DNA from: Acidobacteriaceae bacterium
GTDB taxonomy: Bacteria; Acidobacteriota; Terriglobia; Terriglobales; Acidobacteriaceae
Length of the DNA: 18,119 nt
Reading direction: 5' to 3'
NCBI GenBank assembly: GCA_030039895.1
Contig: JASHUR010000363.1
Span: 1-18,119 of the forward strand
Below the pieces are notes generated by a model. That model made no database searches, was not told the origin of the DNA, and saw nothing but the letters and a program-made list of their open reading frames with translations. Below are positions 1 to 8,147 of this stretch, in pieces (position 1 is the first letter of the stretch; each line of letters starts with the position of its first letter). Made by a program: the position numbers and the translations under genes.

Positions 1-677
1 TGGTGGGGGTAAATCGCGGCTACAAAGTAGTGTTATTCGTCCCGGAAGGTTTCGCGGAAGAGAAGTGCATCCTGATGCGCGGCTTTGGCGCGACCGTCAT
101 CCGCACCCCCGAAGCTGAGGGCATGAGCGGAGCGATTCGCCGCACTTTGGCGATGGCCAAAGAGGACCCGAATATCTTCGCCGCGCTGCAATTCGAAAAT
201 CAAGCCAATCCGCAGTTCCACCACGACACGACAGCCGTGGAGCTATGGGAGCAGATGGACGAGCGGGTCGATGCTTTCATCGCCGGTATTGGTACCGGCG
301 GCACCTTTTCCGGGATCGCGCGATTTCTGAAGGAGAGGAATTCCTCCGTGCTCACCGTTGCTGTCGAGACGCAGGGCTCCGTCCTGCAGGGCGGCGAGCC
401 CGGCCCGCACAAAGTAGAGGGAATCGGAGTCTCGTTCATTCCCAAAACCTTCGACGCCTCCGTCTGCGACGAAATCATGAAGGTCAACGACGACGACGCG
501 TTCCTCATGGTGCGGCGGCTCGCGTCGGAAGAGGGCCTGCTGGCTGGATCGAGCGCGGGAGCCATGGTTCACGCCGCCGTGGAGGTCGCCAAACGACTCG
601 GCGCCGGAAAGCGGGTCGCGACCATCATTCCGGATTCCGCCGAAAGATATCTCTCCAAGCATGTTCTCGAAGACTGA
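1..677 (+). CDS. Cysteine synthase / cystathionine beta-synthase family PLP enzyme, 5' end outside window
   Basis: Partial gene: the frame is open at the left edge and ends at TGA 675-677, leaving about 225 C-terminal residues of a family usually 300-320 aa long. The PLP-binding lysine lies upstream and is not visible. Seen in the sequence are the glycine-rich phosphate-binding loop GIGTGGTFSG, the stretch VEGIGVSFIP, the segment EEGLLAGSSAGA, and the C-terminal PDSAERYLS typical of the fold-type II cysteine synthase group. CysK makes cysteine from O-acetylserine and sulfide; the CBS-like members make cystathionine from serine and homocysteine. The wording VEGIG and the following cystathionine gamma-lyase-type gene lean toward a CBS-like role, but the two cannot be separated without the N-terminus. 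It is cytoplasmic and probably co-transcribed with the next gene, 41 nt downstream. Confidence 0.9.
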   Translation, partial: VGVNRGYKVVLFVPEGFAEEKCILMRGFGATVIRTPEAEGMSGAIRRTLAMAKEDPNIFAALQFENQANPQFHHDTTAVELWEQMDERVDAFIAGIGTGGTFSGIARFLKERNSSVLTVAVETQGSVLQGGEPGPHKVEGIGVSFIPKTFDASVCDEIMKVNDDDAFLMVRRLASEEGLLAGSSAGAMVHAAVEVAKRLGAGKRVATIIPDSAERYLSKHVLED

Positions 678-718
678 TCACTGGTCCAACTAATCCCTGA
701 CCACAGGACTCATTACTA

Positions 719-1873
719 ATGACAGAACGCAAGCACGGCTTTGCAACTCGCGCCATTCACGACGGGCAACCGCCTGACCCGCTCACCGGCGCGGTCAACG
801 TTCCCATCTACCTCACCTCCACCTACGCGCAGGAGGAGATCGGCAAGCACAAGGGGTATGAATACGCCCGCGTGTCCAACCCCACGCGCGACGCGCTCGA
901 GCAGAACCTAGCGTCGCTCGAAGGCGGCTCCAGCGCGCATGTGTTTGCGAGTGGCATGGCAGCCATCACCGCCATGATCACAATGCTTCGCTCCGGCGAC
1001 CACGTCATCTGCGGAGAGAACGTCTACGGCGGCACGCCGCGCCTGTTCAATCAGATCATCACCCGTTACGGAATCGAGTTCAGCTACGTCGATACATCGG
1101 ACCCCGAAGAGGTCCGCCGCGCCATCCGCCCCACTACGAAACTCGTCCACATCGAAACCCCAACCAATCCGCTCATGACGCTGACCGACATACGCGCCGT
1201 GGCTGATGTATGCCATGAACGCGGAGTCGAGTTGGCTGTCGATAACACCTTCATGTCGCCCTATTTCCAGCGGCCGCTTCAACTTGGCGCGGACATTGTG
1301 ATGCACTCGACCACAAAATTTCTCAACGGACACAGCGACGGCCTCGGCGGCGTCCTCGTCGGCACCAAGCCCGAGCACAAGGAGAACTTCGCCTTTGTCC
1401 AGAAGTGCACCGGCGGAATCCTCTCGCCCTTCGAGTGCTGGATGGTTCTGCGCGGCATAAAAACGTTGGCCGTGCGCATGGAGCGGCATGACGCCAGCGG
1501 ACGCAAAGTTGCGGAGTACCTCGCCGGTCACAAAAAAATCAGCCGCGTCTTCTATCCTGGACTCGCCTCACACCCGCAGCACGATCTGGCAAAGCGCCAG
1601 ATGTTCGGCTTCGGCGCGCTCATTTCGTTTGAGACCGGCTCACTCGCCAACGCCAACGCCATGCTCAGGCGCGTGAAAGTCTGCACGCTGGGCGAATCCC
1701 TTGGCGGAGTTGAAACCCTCGTCTCCCATCCCGCCACTATGACCCACGCCGCCATCGGCGCAGAAGCGCGCGAAAAGCTTGGCATCACCGACGGTCTGGT
1801 GCGTATCTCCGTTGGAATTGAAGATGTGGACGACCTGATCGCCGACCTCGATCAGGCCCTGGACGCAATTTAG
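719..1873 (+). CDS. Cystathionine gamma-synthase / gamma-lyase-type PLP enzyme (Cys/Met metabolism family)
   Basis: A 384-aa protein, full length for the fold-type I Cys/Met metabolism PLP family. Visible residues are the YEYARVSNPTR segment near 47-57 (Tyr and Arg contacting the PLP phosphate of the neighbouring subunit), VDNTF at 174-178 with the Asp that pairs with the pyridine nitrogen, and STTKF with the Schiff-base lysine at K200. Family members either build cystathionine from an activated homoserine and cysteine (MetB) or split it to cysteine (gamma-lyase); sequence reading alone does not decide. Pairing with the upstream cysteine synthase/CBS-type gene makes a reverse-transsulfuration unit attractive. 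The ATG at 719 is preceded by AGGA at 705-708, about 10 nt away, which supports this start. The gene ends 77 nt before the convergent lon stop codon. Confidence 0.92.
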   Translation: MTERKHGFATRAIHDGQPPDPLTGAVNVPIYLTSTYAQEEIGKHKGYEYARVSNPTRDALEQNLASLEGGSSAHVFASGMAAITAMITMLRSGDHVICGENVYGGTPRLFNQIITRYGIEFSYVDTSDPEEVRRAIRPTTKLVHIETPTNPLMTLTDIRAVADVCHERGVELAVDNTFMSPYFQRPLQLGADIVMHSTTKFLNGHSDGLGGVLVGTKPEHKENFAFVQKCTGGILSPFECWMVLRGIKTLAVRMERHDASGRKVAEYLAGHKKISRVFYPGLASHPQHDLAKRQMFGFGALISFETGSLANANAMLRRVKVCTLGESLGGVETLVSHPATMTHAAIGAEAREKLGITDGLVRISVGIEDVDDLIADLDQALDAI

Positions 1874-1917
1874 CCGCGCGACCAGCGGGAGCGGCCATCA
1901 ATACCCGAACCACGAAG

Positions 1918-1982
1918 GCGGCGAAGCCGCGTGTGCCTGGACGGCAAGTCCTACTGGTGAGGCCGCTGCTCCGGCGGAGCAG
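1918..1982. other. Two small hairpins at the convergent junction with lon
   Basis: GCGGC-GAA-GCCGC (1918-1930) lies in the 77-nt gap, and CTGCTCC-GGC-GGAGCAG (1966-1982) lies inside the 3' end of lon. Either could slow RNA polymerase leaving the plus-strand PLP gene. Neither is followed by a T-run, so a factor-independent terminator is not demonstrated. Confidence 0.25.
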
Positions 1983-4368
1983 GCTGCGGCAGCGATGCCA
2001 GTAGGTCGGTTGCTTCTTCTTTCAATTCGGGCAGCGGGGCCTCCAGAGCCAGCTTCAGGACCTCGTCCATCGACTCGACAAAATTCAGCTTCATCGCCGA
2101 CTTCAGGTTTTCCGGCAGGTCCGCCATGTCCTTCTGGTTGTCCGCCGGCAATATCGCCTCAAAGATGCCTGCGCGATGCGCCGCCAGCAGCTTTTCCTTC
2201 AGGCCGCCAATGGGCAGGACCTTGCCGCGCAGCGTAATTTCGCCGGTCATGGCAATGTCGCGCCGCACGGGAATTCTGGTCAGCGCGCTGGCCAGCGCCG
2301 TCGCCAGCGTGATGCCGGCAGACGGCCCATCCTTGGGGATCGCCCCCTCAGGCACGTGGATATGGATGTCAACGCTGCGGTAGAAATCATGCGGCAGGCC
2401 CAGATAATGCGCGCGGCTCCGAATGTATGAGAGCGCAGCCTGCGCCGACTCCGTCATCACATCGCCGAGCTGGCCCGTGGTCGTCAGCTTGCCCTTGCCG
2501 TCCAGAATCTGCACTTCGGTCTGCAGAATGCTGCCGCCAACCTCGGTCCATGCCAGCCCATTGACCAGACCAACCTCGCTCTTCTCGTGCACCGCCGAGT
2601 CGCGGAACTTCGGCACGCCCAGAAAATCGGCCGCATTTGCGGCGGTCACCGTCTCCTTGTGCTTTTGACCGTTCTTCACCACCCGGCGCGCCACCTTGCG
2701 GCACACGTTGCCGATTTCGCGCTCCAGGTTGCGCACGCCCGCTTCACGCGTGTAGCTGCGAATGATCTCCTTCAGGGCGTCATCCGAGAAGGTCAGATTT
2801 TTCTCTGTAAGGCCTGTGTGGCCGCGCTGCTTCTTCACCAGATATTGCTTGGCGATCTCCAGCTTTTCATCTTCGGTGTAACCATGCAGCCGCAGCACTT
2901 CCATGCGGTCCTGCAGCGGTCCGGGAATCGTGTGCAGAACATTTGCCGTCGCCACAAACAGGACCTGCGAGAGGTCGTACTCCACGTCAAGGTAGTGGTC
3001 CTGGAAGCTTGTGTTCTGCTCCGGATCAAGCACCTCCAGCAGAGCCGAAGCCGGGTCGCCGCGGAAGTCCGAGGCCATCTTGTCTACTTCGTCGAGCATG
3101 AAGACGGGGTTCTTCGTGCCGGCCTTCTTCATCGACTGGATGATCTGCCCGGGCAGCGCGCCAATATAGGTCCGGCGGTGGCCGCGTATCTCGGCTTCGT
3201 CACGCACTCCGCCCAGCGACAGGCGGATGAACTTACGCCCTGTGGCCTTGGCAATCGACATTCCCAGTGACGTTTTGCCCACGCCCGGAGGCCCAACGAA
3301 GCACAGGATCGATCCCTTAGGATTCTTTACAAGTTGCCGCACCGCCAGGAACTCAAGGATTCTCTCTTTGATCTTCTCCAGCCCGTAGTGGTCAGCGTTC
3401 AGAACCTTCTCCGCATGCTCAATGTTGCGCGTCTCGCGTGAGCGCTTCTTCCACGGCACCGCCAGCAGCCAGTCCAGGTAATTGCGGGAGACGGTCGACT
3501 CGGCCGACATGGGCGGCATTGCCTCAAGCTTCTTCAGCTCCTGAATTGCCTTCTCGAACACATCCTTCGGCATCCCGGCTGATTCGAGCTTCTTCTTCAG
3601 TTCGTCAAACTCGCTCTTTTCGCCCTTGCCCAGCTCTTTTTGAATGGCCTTGATCTTCTCGTTGAGGTAATACTCCTTTTGCGCGCGCTCCATTTGCCGC
3701 TTTACGCGCGACTGGATGCTGCGGTCCATGTTGAGCTTTTCAATTTCCACGCTCAACACCTCGGCAATCACCGCAAGGCGCTGCGCGGGATCGAAAACAT
3801 CAAGGATCTTCTGTTTCTCGGGAATCTCAAGCTGAAGGTTCGCGGCGATCGTGTCCGCGAGCTTGCCCGGCTCGTCGGTGCGCACCGCGGCGACCAGCGT
3901 CTCATAGTTCAGCGACTGCTGCAGCTTTACATACTGCTCAAACAGCGACATCACCCGCTGGATAAGCTGGTCGGTCTGCGGCGAAGACTCCAGCACCGCC
4001 GGCGATGTGCGGATCGTCGCGACAAAGAAGCCGTCCGAATCATTCATCTCGACCGCGGTAGCGCGCTCCAGGCCCTCCACCAGCACCTTGATATTGCCGT
4101 CCGGCATCTTCACGCTCTGGACGATATTGCCGATCGTCCCAACCGTATAGATTTCCTCCGCCCGGGGCTCGTCGACGCGCGCATCATGCTGCGTAGCCAG
4201 AAAGATCTTGCGGTCGCCATTCAGCGCCTCTTCCAGCGCGCGCACGCTCGACTCTCTCCCGACGACAAAAGGCGTCATCATGTGCGGAAAGATCACCATG
4301 TCCCGGATGGGCATCATGGGGAGTTTGCGCAGGTCGTCCCGGTCGCGGCTCTCTTTTGATTGGGTCAC
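1951..4368 (-). CDS. lon: ATP-dependent protease Lon
   Basis: An 805-aa cytoplasmic AAA+ serine protease that degrades misfolded and regulatory proteins; normal length for LonA. Domain order is the N-terminal substrate domain (about 14-210), a helical/coiled segment, and the AAA+ module with Walker A GPPGVGKT at 359-366 and Walker B PVFMLDEVDK at 421-430. The C-terminal protease has catalytic Ser in PKDGPSAGIT (S683) and Lys in GGLKEK (K726), the 43-residue spacing seen in E. coli Lon. The start is GTG (4366-4368), preceded by an AGAGGG-like ribosome site; the protein opens MTQSKES before the usual LPMMPIRDMVIFP. It follows clpX in the same direction, but a terminator and a likely private promoter separate them, so it can be regulated independently. 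The C-terminal tail after about 775 is variable and Pro-rich. Confidence 0.98.
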   Translation of the reverse strand: MTQSKESRDRDDLRKLPMMPIRDMVIFPHMMTPFVVGRESSVRALEEALNGDRKIFLATQHDARVDEPRAEEIYTVGTIGNIVQSVKMPDGNIKVLVEGLERATAVEMNDSDGFFVATIRTSPAVLESSPQTDQLIQRVMSLFEQYVKLQQSLNYETLVAAVRTDEPGKLADTIAANLQLEIPEKQKILDVFDPAQRLAVIAEVLSVEIEKLNMDRSIQSRVKRQMERAQKEYYLNEKIKAIQKELGKGEKSEFDELKKKLESAGMPKDVFEKAIQELKKLEAMPPMSAESTVSRNYLDWLLAVPWKKRSRETRNIEHAEKVLNADHYGLEKIKERILEFLAVRQLVKNPKGSILCFVGPPGVGKTSLGMSIAKATGRKFIRLSLGGVRDEAEIRGHRRTYIGALPGQIIQSMKKAGTKNPVFMLDEVDKMASDFRGDPASALLEVLDPEQNTSFQDHYLDVEYDLSQVLFVATANVLHTIPGPLQDRMEVLRLHGYTEDEKLEIAKQYLVKKQRGHTGLTEKNLTFSDDALKEIIRSYTREAGVRNLEREIGNVCRKVARRVVKNGQKHKETVTAANAADFLGVPKFRDSAVHEKSEVGLVNGLAWTEVGGSILQTEVQILDGKGKLTTTGQLGDVMTESAQAALSYIRSRAHYLGLPHDFYRSVDIHIHVPEGAIPKDGPSAGITLATALASALTRIPVRRDIAMTGEITLRGKVLPIGGLKEKLLAAHRAGIFEAILPADNQKDMADLPENLKSAMKLNFVESMDEVLKLALEAPLPELKEEATDLLASLPQPAPPEQRPHQ

Positions 4369-4398
4369 TTCGTCCCTCTCGTTCCACTGTGGATGTCT

Positions 4399-4427
4399 AT
4401 TAGATGAACTTTAACGCATTCCGTCAC
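4399..4427 (-). promoter_or_regulatory. Likely lon promoter
   Basis: On the minus strand, GTGACG (4422-4427; 4 of 6 to the -35 consensus) is followed after 17 nt by TCTAAT (4399-4404; 5 of 6 to TATAAT). The predicted start near 4392 gives a leader of about 24 nt that carries the ribosome site. No CIRCE or HAIR heat-shock operator is visible. This is pattern matching only. Confidence 0.45.
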
Positions 4428-4479
4428 AGCGTGGAGAAAAGTTCTGCACCCGGTGGCTAAAACACAATGTTGGACGGGG

Positions 4480-4509
4480 AAAAGAGAAAAGCGAGCTTCG
4501 TCGCTCGCT
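4480..4509 (-). terminator. Factor-independent terminator after clpX
   Basis: Read on the minus strand: AGCGAGC, a 6-nt loop, GCTCGCT, then the T-rich run TTTTCTCTTT. The 7-bp stem (arms 4490-4496 and 4503-4509) is perfect. It lies about 35 nt past the clpX stop and upstream of the lon promoter, so it should separate the tig-clpP-clpX transcript from lon. Confidence 0.7.
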
Positions 4510-4534
4510 CCTTCCAGTGACCTCTGAATTAAAG

Positions 4535-4557
4535 CAAGGCTGCTTTAGCCAGCCTTG
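4535..4557 (-). other. Inverted repeat enclosing the clpX stop codon
   Basis: CAAGGCTG (4535-4542) and CAGCCTTG (4550-4557) form a perfect 8-bp stem with a 7-nt loop. The TAA stop of clpX (4545-4547) sits in the loop. On the minus strand the stem is followed by CTTTAATT, a weak T-tract, so it may act as a first terminator or as a 3'-end stabiliser ahead of the stronger terminator at 4480-4509. Confidence 0.5.
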
Positions 4558-5819
4558 TCCAGCAAAGTCACCGAAAGGTCGCGGTTCTTGACCATCTCGG
4601 AGGTGATCTCCAGGTCCTTCACCTTCTTGTTGCTCGGCAAATGGTACATCAGGTCCAGCATCAACTCTTCAAGAATCATGCGCAGTCCGCGGGCGCCGAC
4701 CTTACGCGCCAGTGCTTCCTGCGCCACGGCGCGCGTGGCTTCCTGGTTGAATGCGATCTTCACGCCTTCATACTCGAAGAGGCGCTGGTACTGCTTCAGG
4801 ATCGCGTTGCGCGGCTTGGTAAGGATCTCGATCAGCGCAGCTTCGTCCAGTTCATCCAGCACTCCTACCACCGGCAGACGGCCCACGAATTCAGGGATAA
4901 GCCCGTATTTAATCAGGTCCTGCGGCTCAGTCTGGCGAAGCAGTTCGGAGTCGCGTTGCGCCCGCACCGGCTCTTCCGGCTGGTTCTTGTCGGCAAGCGC
5001 CTTGAAGCCCAGGGCCTTCTTGCCCATGCGGCGGCCAATCACCCGCTCCAGCCCCACAAAGGCCCCGCCACAGATAAACAGGATGTTGGTGGTGTCGACG
5101 GCGGTGAATTCCTGGTGTGGATGCTTGCGGCCGCCCTGCGGCGGGACATTGGCTACAGTCCCTTCAAGGATCTTCAGCAGGGCCTGCTGTACGCCTTCGC
5201 CGGAGACGTCGCGTGTTATTGAGGGGTTTTCATCCTTCCGGCCGATCTTGTCGATCTCGTCAATGTAGATAATGCCGGTCTGCGTGCGGGTGACGTCGCC
5301 ATCTGCCGCCTGAAGAAGCTTCAGGATGATGTTCTCTACATCTTCGCCGACATAACCCGCCTCGGTAAGCGTGGTAGCGTCCACAATTGCAAAGGGCACA
5401 TCCAGCATTTTGGCCAGCGTGTGCGCCAGCAGGGTCTTGCCGCTTCCCGTAGGCCCGACCAGCAGGATATTCGACTTCGAAAGCTCAATATCGTTGCCGC
5501 GCGTCCGGTTCATCTGGATACGCTTGTAGTGGTTGTAGACCGCCACTGCCAGCTTCTTCTTGGTGATTTGCTGCCCGATGACGTACTCATCGAGAAACGC
5601 CTTGACCTCCTGCGGTTTCGGGAGGTGCGCCGGCGCAGCCCCCTGCGGGGCCTCACTTCGATCATCTTCAAGAATGGAGTTGCAGACTGCAACGCATTCG
5701 TCGCAGATATACGCACGCGGATAGTCGCTGGGCGACGAAATCAGCTTCGCCACAGCATCCTGCGACTTATGGCAGAACGAACACCGTAATGTGTCGTCCG
5801 ATCCCGTGCGCGTCTTCAT
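4545..5819 (-). CDS. clpX: ATP-dependent Clp protease, unfoldase subunit ClpX
   Basis: A 424-aa AAA+ unfoldase that recognises tagged substrates and threads them into ClpP; normal length. The N-terminal zinc domain has four cysteines, C13, C16, C39 and C42. Walker A is GPTGSGKT (122-129), pore loop GYVGED (155-160), Walker B IIYIDEIDK (183-191), and the sensor-2 region GARGLR (375-380). LGF at 270-272 is at the place of the IGF/LGF loop that docks on ClpP, consistent with partnership with the neighbouring clpP. The ATG start (5817-5819) has a good GAAGGAG ribosome site about 10 nt upstream. It follows clpP by 44 nt in the same direction and was probably co-transcribed with it. Confidence 0.98.
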   Translation of the reverse strand: MKTRTGSDDTLRCSFCHKSQDAVAKLISSPSDYPRAYICDECVAVCNSILEDDRSEAPQGAAPAHLPKPQEVKAFLDEYVIGQQITKKKLAVAVYNHYKRIQMNRTRGNDIELSKSNILLVGPTGSGKTLLAHTLAKMLDVPFAIVDATTLTEAGYVGEDVENIILKLLQAADGDVTRTQTGIIYIDEIDKIGRKDENPSITRDVSGEGVQQALLKILEGTVANVPPQGGRKHPHQEFTAVDTTNILFICGGAFVGLERVIGRRMGKKALGFKALADKNQPEEPVRAQRDSELLRQTEPQDLIKYGLIPEFVGRLPVVGVLDELDEAALIEILTKPRNAILKQYQRLFEYEGVKIAFNQEATRAVAQEALARKVGARGLRMILEELMLDLMYHLPSNKKVKDLEITSEMVKNRDLSVTLLDKAG

Positions 5820-5863
5820 CGTGCCGAAACTCCTTCACCTGGCCTGGGGGCTTTTAAGAGGCC

Positions 5864-6454
5864 CTAAGTGCGAGGCCGGTCAATGATCTCATCAATAATG
5901 CCATATTCTTTGGCTTGTGGCGCATTCATTATGAAGTCACGTTCTACGTCCCGCTCAATCCGCTCCAGGGACTGACCCGTGTGTTTGGACATTAAATTGT
6001 TCGTAATCTCTCGGATACGCAGGATTTCGCGGGCATGAATGTCAATGTCCGTGGCCTGCCCTGACAGCCCGCCCATCGACGGCTGATGGATCAAAATACG
6101 TGAATTTGGCAGCGCAAACCGCTTGCCGGGGGTCCCGGACATCAATAAAAACGCCCCCATGCTGGCCGCCTGGCCGATGCAGAACGTCACTACATTGTTC
6201 TTTATGTACTGAATTGTGTCGTAGATCGCCAGCCCCGCCGTAATCGAGCCGCCCGGCGAGTTGATATAAAGCTGGATGTCCTTCTCCGGGTCCTCGCCGG
6301 ACAAAAACAGCATCTGCGCGATGATCAGGTTCGCGATCTGGTCATCGATAGGGGTACCTAGAAAGATAATATTGTCGCGAAGCAGACGCGAATAAATGTC
6401 GTACGCGCGCTCGCCGCGGCTCGTCTGCTCGATAACCATGGGTACAAGAGCCAT
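5864..6454 (-). CDS. clpP: ATP-dependent Clp protease, proteolytic subunit ClpP
   Basis: A 196-aa serine peptidase forming the double-heptamer chamber of ClpXP; normal length. The catalytic triad is visible: S98 in GQAASMGAF, H123 in ILIHQP, and D173 in the ERDxxRD-type segment. The NSPGGS oxyanion-region motif lies at 65-70. The chosen ATG (6452-6454) gives MALVPMVIEQTSRGERAYDIY; a second in-frame ATG five codons later is possible, and neither has a strong close ribosome site (an AAGGA lies about 14 nt upstream of the first). The gene sits 83 nt after tig and 44 nt before clpX, the classical tig-clpP-clpX order. It matches the single-copy housekeeping type. Confidence 0.98.
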   Translation of the reverse strand: MALVPMVIEQTSRGERAYDIYSRLLRDNIIFLGTPIDDQIANLIIAQMLFLSGEDPEKDIQLYINSPGGSITAGLAIYDTIQYIKNNVVTFCIGQAASMGAFLLMSGTPGKRFALPNSRILIHQPSMGGLSGQATDIDIHAREILRIREITNNLMSKHTGQSLERIERDVERDFIMNAPQAKEYGIIDEIIDRPRT

Positions 6455-6516
6455 GCCTGGTCACTCAATCCTTCCGCGATGCAGTGAGTCACAGAGCCAG
6501 CGGGCATCGCGAAACC

Positions 6517-6532
6517 CACTGGCCTCCCAGTG
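6517..6532 (-). other. Intercistronic hairpin between tig and clpP
   Basis: CACTGG (6517-6522) and CCAGTG (6527-6532) form a perfect 6-bp stem with a 4-nt loop, starting 5 nt after the tig stop on the minus strand. The T-rich run after it is poor (GGTTTC). It could be a partial terminator or an RNA-processing site setting the tig to clpP ratio; function is inference. Confidence 0.3.
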
Positions 6533-6537
6533 CCCCG

Positions 6538-7941
6538 TTAGCTGAGGCGATCGTAGAGCAAACTTACGGTCTTTTCCCTGCGTAGTTGTTCACGAATTCT
6601 AGCCAGTGCGCCCTCGTTCGTCAATCGCGAGCGCAGCGAGTCAAGCGGTTCCCGCGTCTGCGCGGAGATGATCTGAAGCTCCTGCTCCATTTCGTCTTCC
6701 GAGACCTCGACCTTCTCGGCATCGGCAATCTTGTCCAGAATCAGCTTTGCCTTGACCTCGGCTATGGCGGAATTGCGCTGCGCCTCGCGAAGGCGGGCAA
6801 AGTCCAGCTTGCGCATGTCTTCGGTCCGCATGCCCTGGGCCGCCAGTGCCCGTAGCCCGCGATCGAGGCGCGCATCAACCTGGTCCTGGATCAGCGATTC
6901 AGGAACAGGGAAGTCAAAGTGCGCAATCAGCGCGTCGGTTAGCTTGTTCTGCGTCTCCGCTTTGGTCCGGCGCTCTTTCTCGTCGGCCAGGTGCAGGCGC
7001 AGCTTGTTCTTGAAGTCTTCAATCCCTTCGTGATCGCCGAGTTCCTTTGCAAACTCGTCGTTCAGCTCAGGCTGAATCTTCTTCTTAATGGCCTTGACCT
7101 CAACGTCGTACGCAATGGTCTTGCCTGCCAGCCGCTTCTCCCCGAAGTCGGCAGGGTAGGTAAGCTCAAATTTCAGCTCCTGCCCGGGCCTGGCTCCGCG
7201 CAGGGCTTCATTGAATGCGGCCAGTGTATTTTTCCCGCCGACCTCCACCATCACGTCTTCACCGCTGATGGGAGTATTGCCCGGCTGATTGCCCGCCTCT
7301 GCGGCCGGTTCCTCCGGCTTCGCTTCGCCCTGAATCTCGCCCTTGAAACTGATCTGCGCCCAGTCGCCGTTAGTCAGCGAACGGTCTTCAGTCACCGGCT
7401 CCATCGTGGAGCGGGAATCGCGCACGTGCTCCAGCTCCGAATGGAACTCTTCATCGGTCACCGTGGCGTCCGGCTTCTCCACCTTCACTTGCTCATAGCC
7501 TTCAACAGGGAACTCCGGCAGCACTTCAAACGCCGCCTTGAATGCCAGCGGCTGGCCGTCTTCGAGCTTCAAATCGGTGACCTGCGGCTGCGAGACCGGA
7601 TGCAGATGCTGCTCCTCAATCGCGGAGCGGAAGCGTGCCGGCAGCACCGACTCAACCACGTCCTGGCGGATCGCATCCGCAAAGCGCGAGCGAATGATCG
7701 TCTCCGGGACCTTCCCGGCGCGGAACCCGGGGATCCTTGCCTGCTTTTGATATCGTTTGACCACTGACTTGAAGGCGCGCGCAACTTCGTCTGCGGGCAC
7801 CTCCACAGCCACTTCGCGCGTAAGTTCGGGATTCAGCGCCGGGCCGTGCTGGTGGTGTTCATGATCGTGCGTATGTTCGTGGCCTTCATGCGCCTGAGGA
7901 TCGGGCTGCGGGGTCGCTTCGAGCGTTTCTGTTGAGCTCAA
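6538..7941 (-). CDS. tig: Trigger factor (ribosome-associated chaperone) with His-rich N-terminus
   Basis: A 467-aa protein, slightly longer than the usual 430-450 aa. The ribosome-binding domain (about 35-150) carries the signature GFRAGKVP at 72-79. A PPIase-type domain (about 185-285) follows, then a long helical C-terminal chaperone region. Two oddities: a preceding low-complexity segment has eight histidines within residues 18-32, and a Pro/Glu/Ala-rich insertion (about 205-228) interrupts the PPIase domain, where the usual PGFE-type segment reads AAFN (241-244), so prolyl isomerase activity may be weak. The start is TTG (7939-7941): GGAAGG at 7949-7954 lies 7 nt upstream, and there is no ATG or GTG before the ribosome-binding domain. 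It is first in the tig-clpP-clpX group. Confidence 0.96.
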   Translation of the reverse strand: MSSTETLEATPQPDPQAHEGHEHTHDHEHHQHGPALNPELTREVAVEVPADEVARAFKSVVKRYQKQARIPGFRAGKVPETIIRSRFADAIRQDVVESVLPARFRSAIEEQHLHPVSQPQVTDLKLEDGQPLAFKAAFEVLPEFPVEGYEQVKVEKPDATVTDEEFHSELEHVRDSRSTMEPVTEDRSLTNGDWAQISFKGEIQGEAKPEEPAAEAGNQPGNTPISGEDVMVEVGGKNTLAAFNEALRGARPGQELKFELTYPADFGEKRLAGKTIAYDVEVKAIKKKIQPELNDEFAKELGDHEGIEDFKNKLRLHLADEKERRTKAETQNKLTDALIAHFDFPVPESLIQDQVDARLDRGLRALAAQGMRTEDMRKLDFARLREAQRNSAIAEVKAKLILDKIADAEKVEVSEDEMEQELQIISAQTREPLDSLRSRLTNEGALARIREQLRREKTVSLLYDRLS

Positions 7942-8036
7942 CGGTTTGCCTTCCAGGTATGTTCGTCCGTGGTTTACGAATGCGTTCGGGCTGATCTCGA
8001 AGAGGCCGGAGAACGCACGGATGGACGTTACTTTCT

Positions 8037-8065
8037 ATGGTACGAACCTTCGTCGGTTAGAGCAA
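8037..8065 (-). promoter_or_regulatory. Possible tig promoter
   Basis: Minus-strand TTGCTC (8060-8065) and TACCAT (8037-8042) are 17 nt apart, matching the consensus at 3 of 6 and 4 of 6 positions. The spacer contains the symmetrical ACGAA-N2-TTCGT, which might bind a regulator. The predicted leader would be about 90 nt. Weak, pattern-only evidence. Confidence 0.25.
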
Positions 8066-8111
8066 ACCGGTCCGGTGGAAAGCATCGTACGCGTGCGGCC
8101 TACGCGGGTGT

Positions 8112-8146
8112 CCACATCTCGAAGAGGTGTGGGTGAAGAGATGTGG
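8112..8146 (-). other. Hairpin and imperfect tandem repeat just after the dGTPase stop
   Basis: CCACATCTC (8112-8120) and GAGATGTGG (8138-8146) make a perfect 9-bp inverted repeat with a 17-nt loop, directly after the stop codon. Within it, on the minus strand, two adjacent 14-nt units begin CCCACATCTCTTC and CCCACACCTCTTC, differing at one of these 13 bases. There is no T-run after the stem, so a classical terminator is not shown; a Rho-dependent or RNA-stabilising role is possible. Confidence 0.45.
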
Positions 8147-8147
8147 G

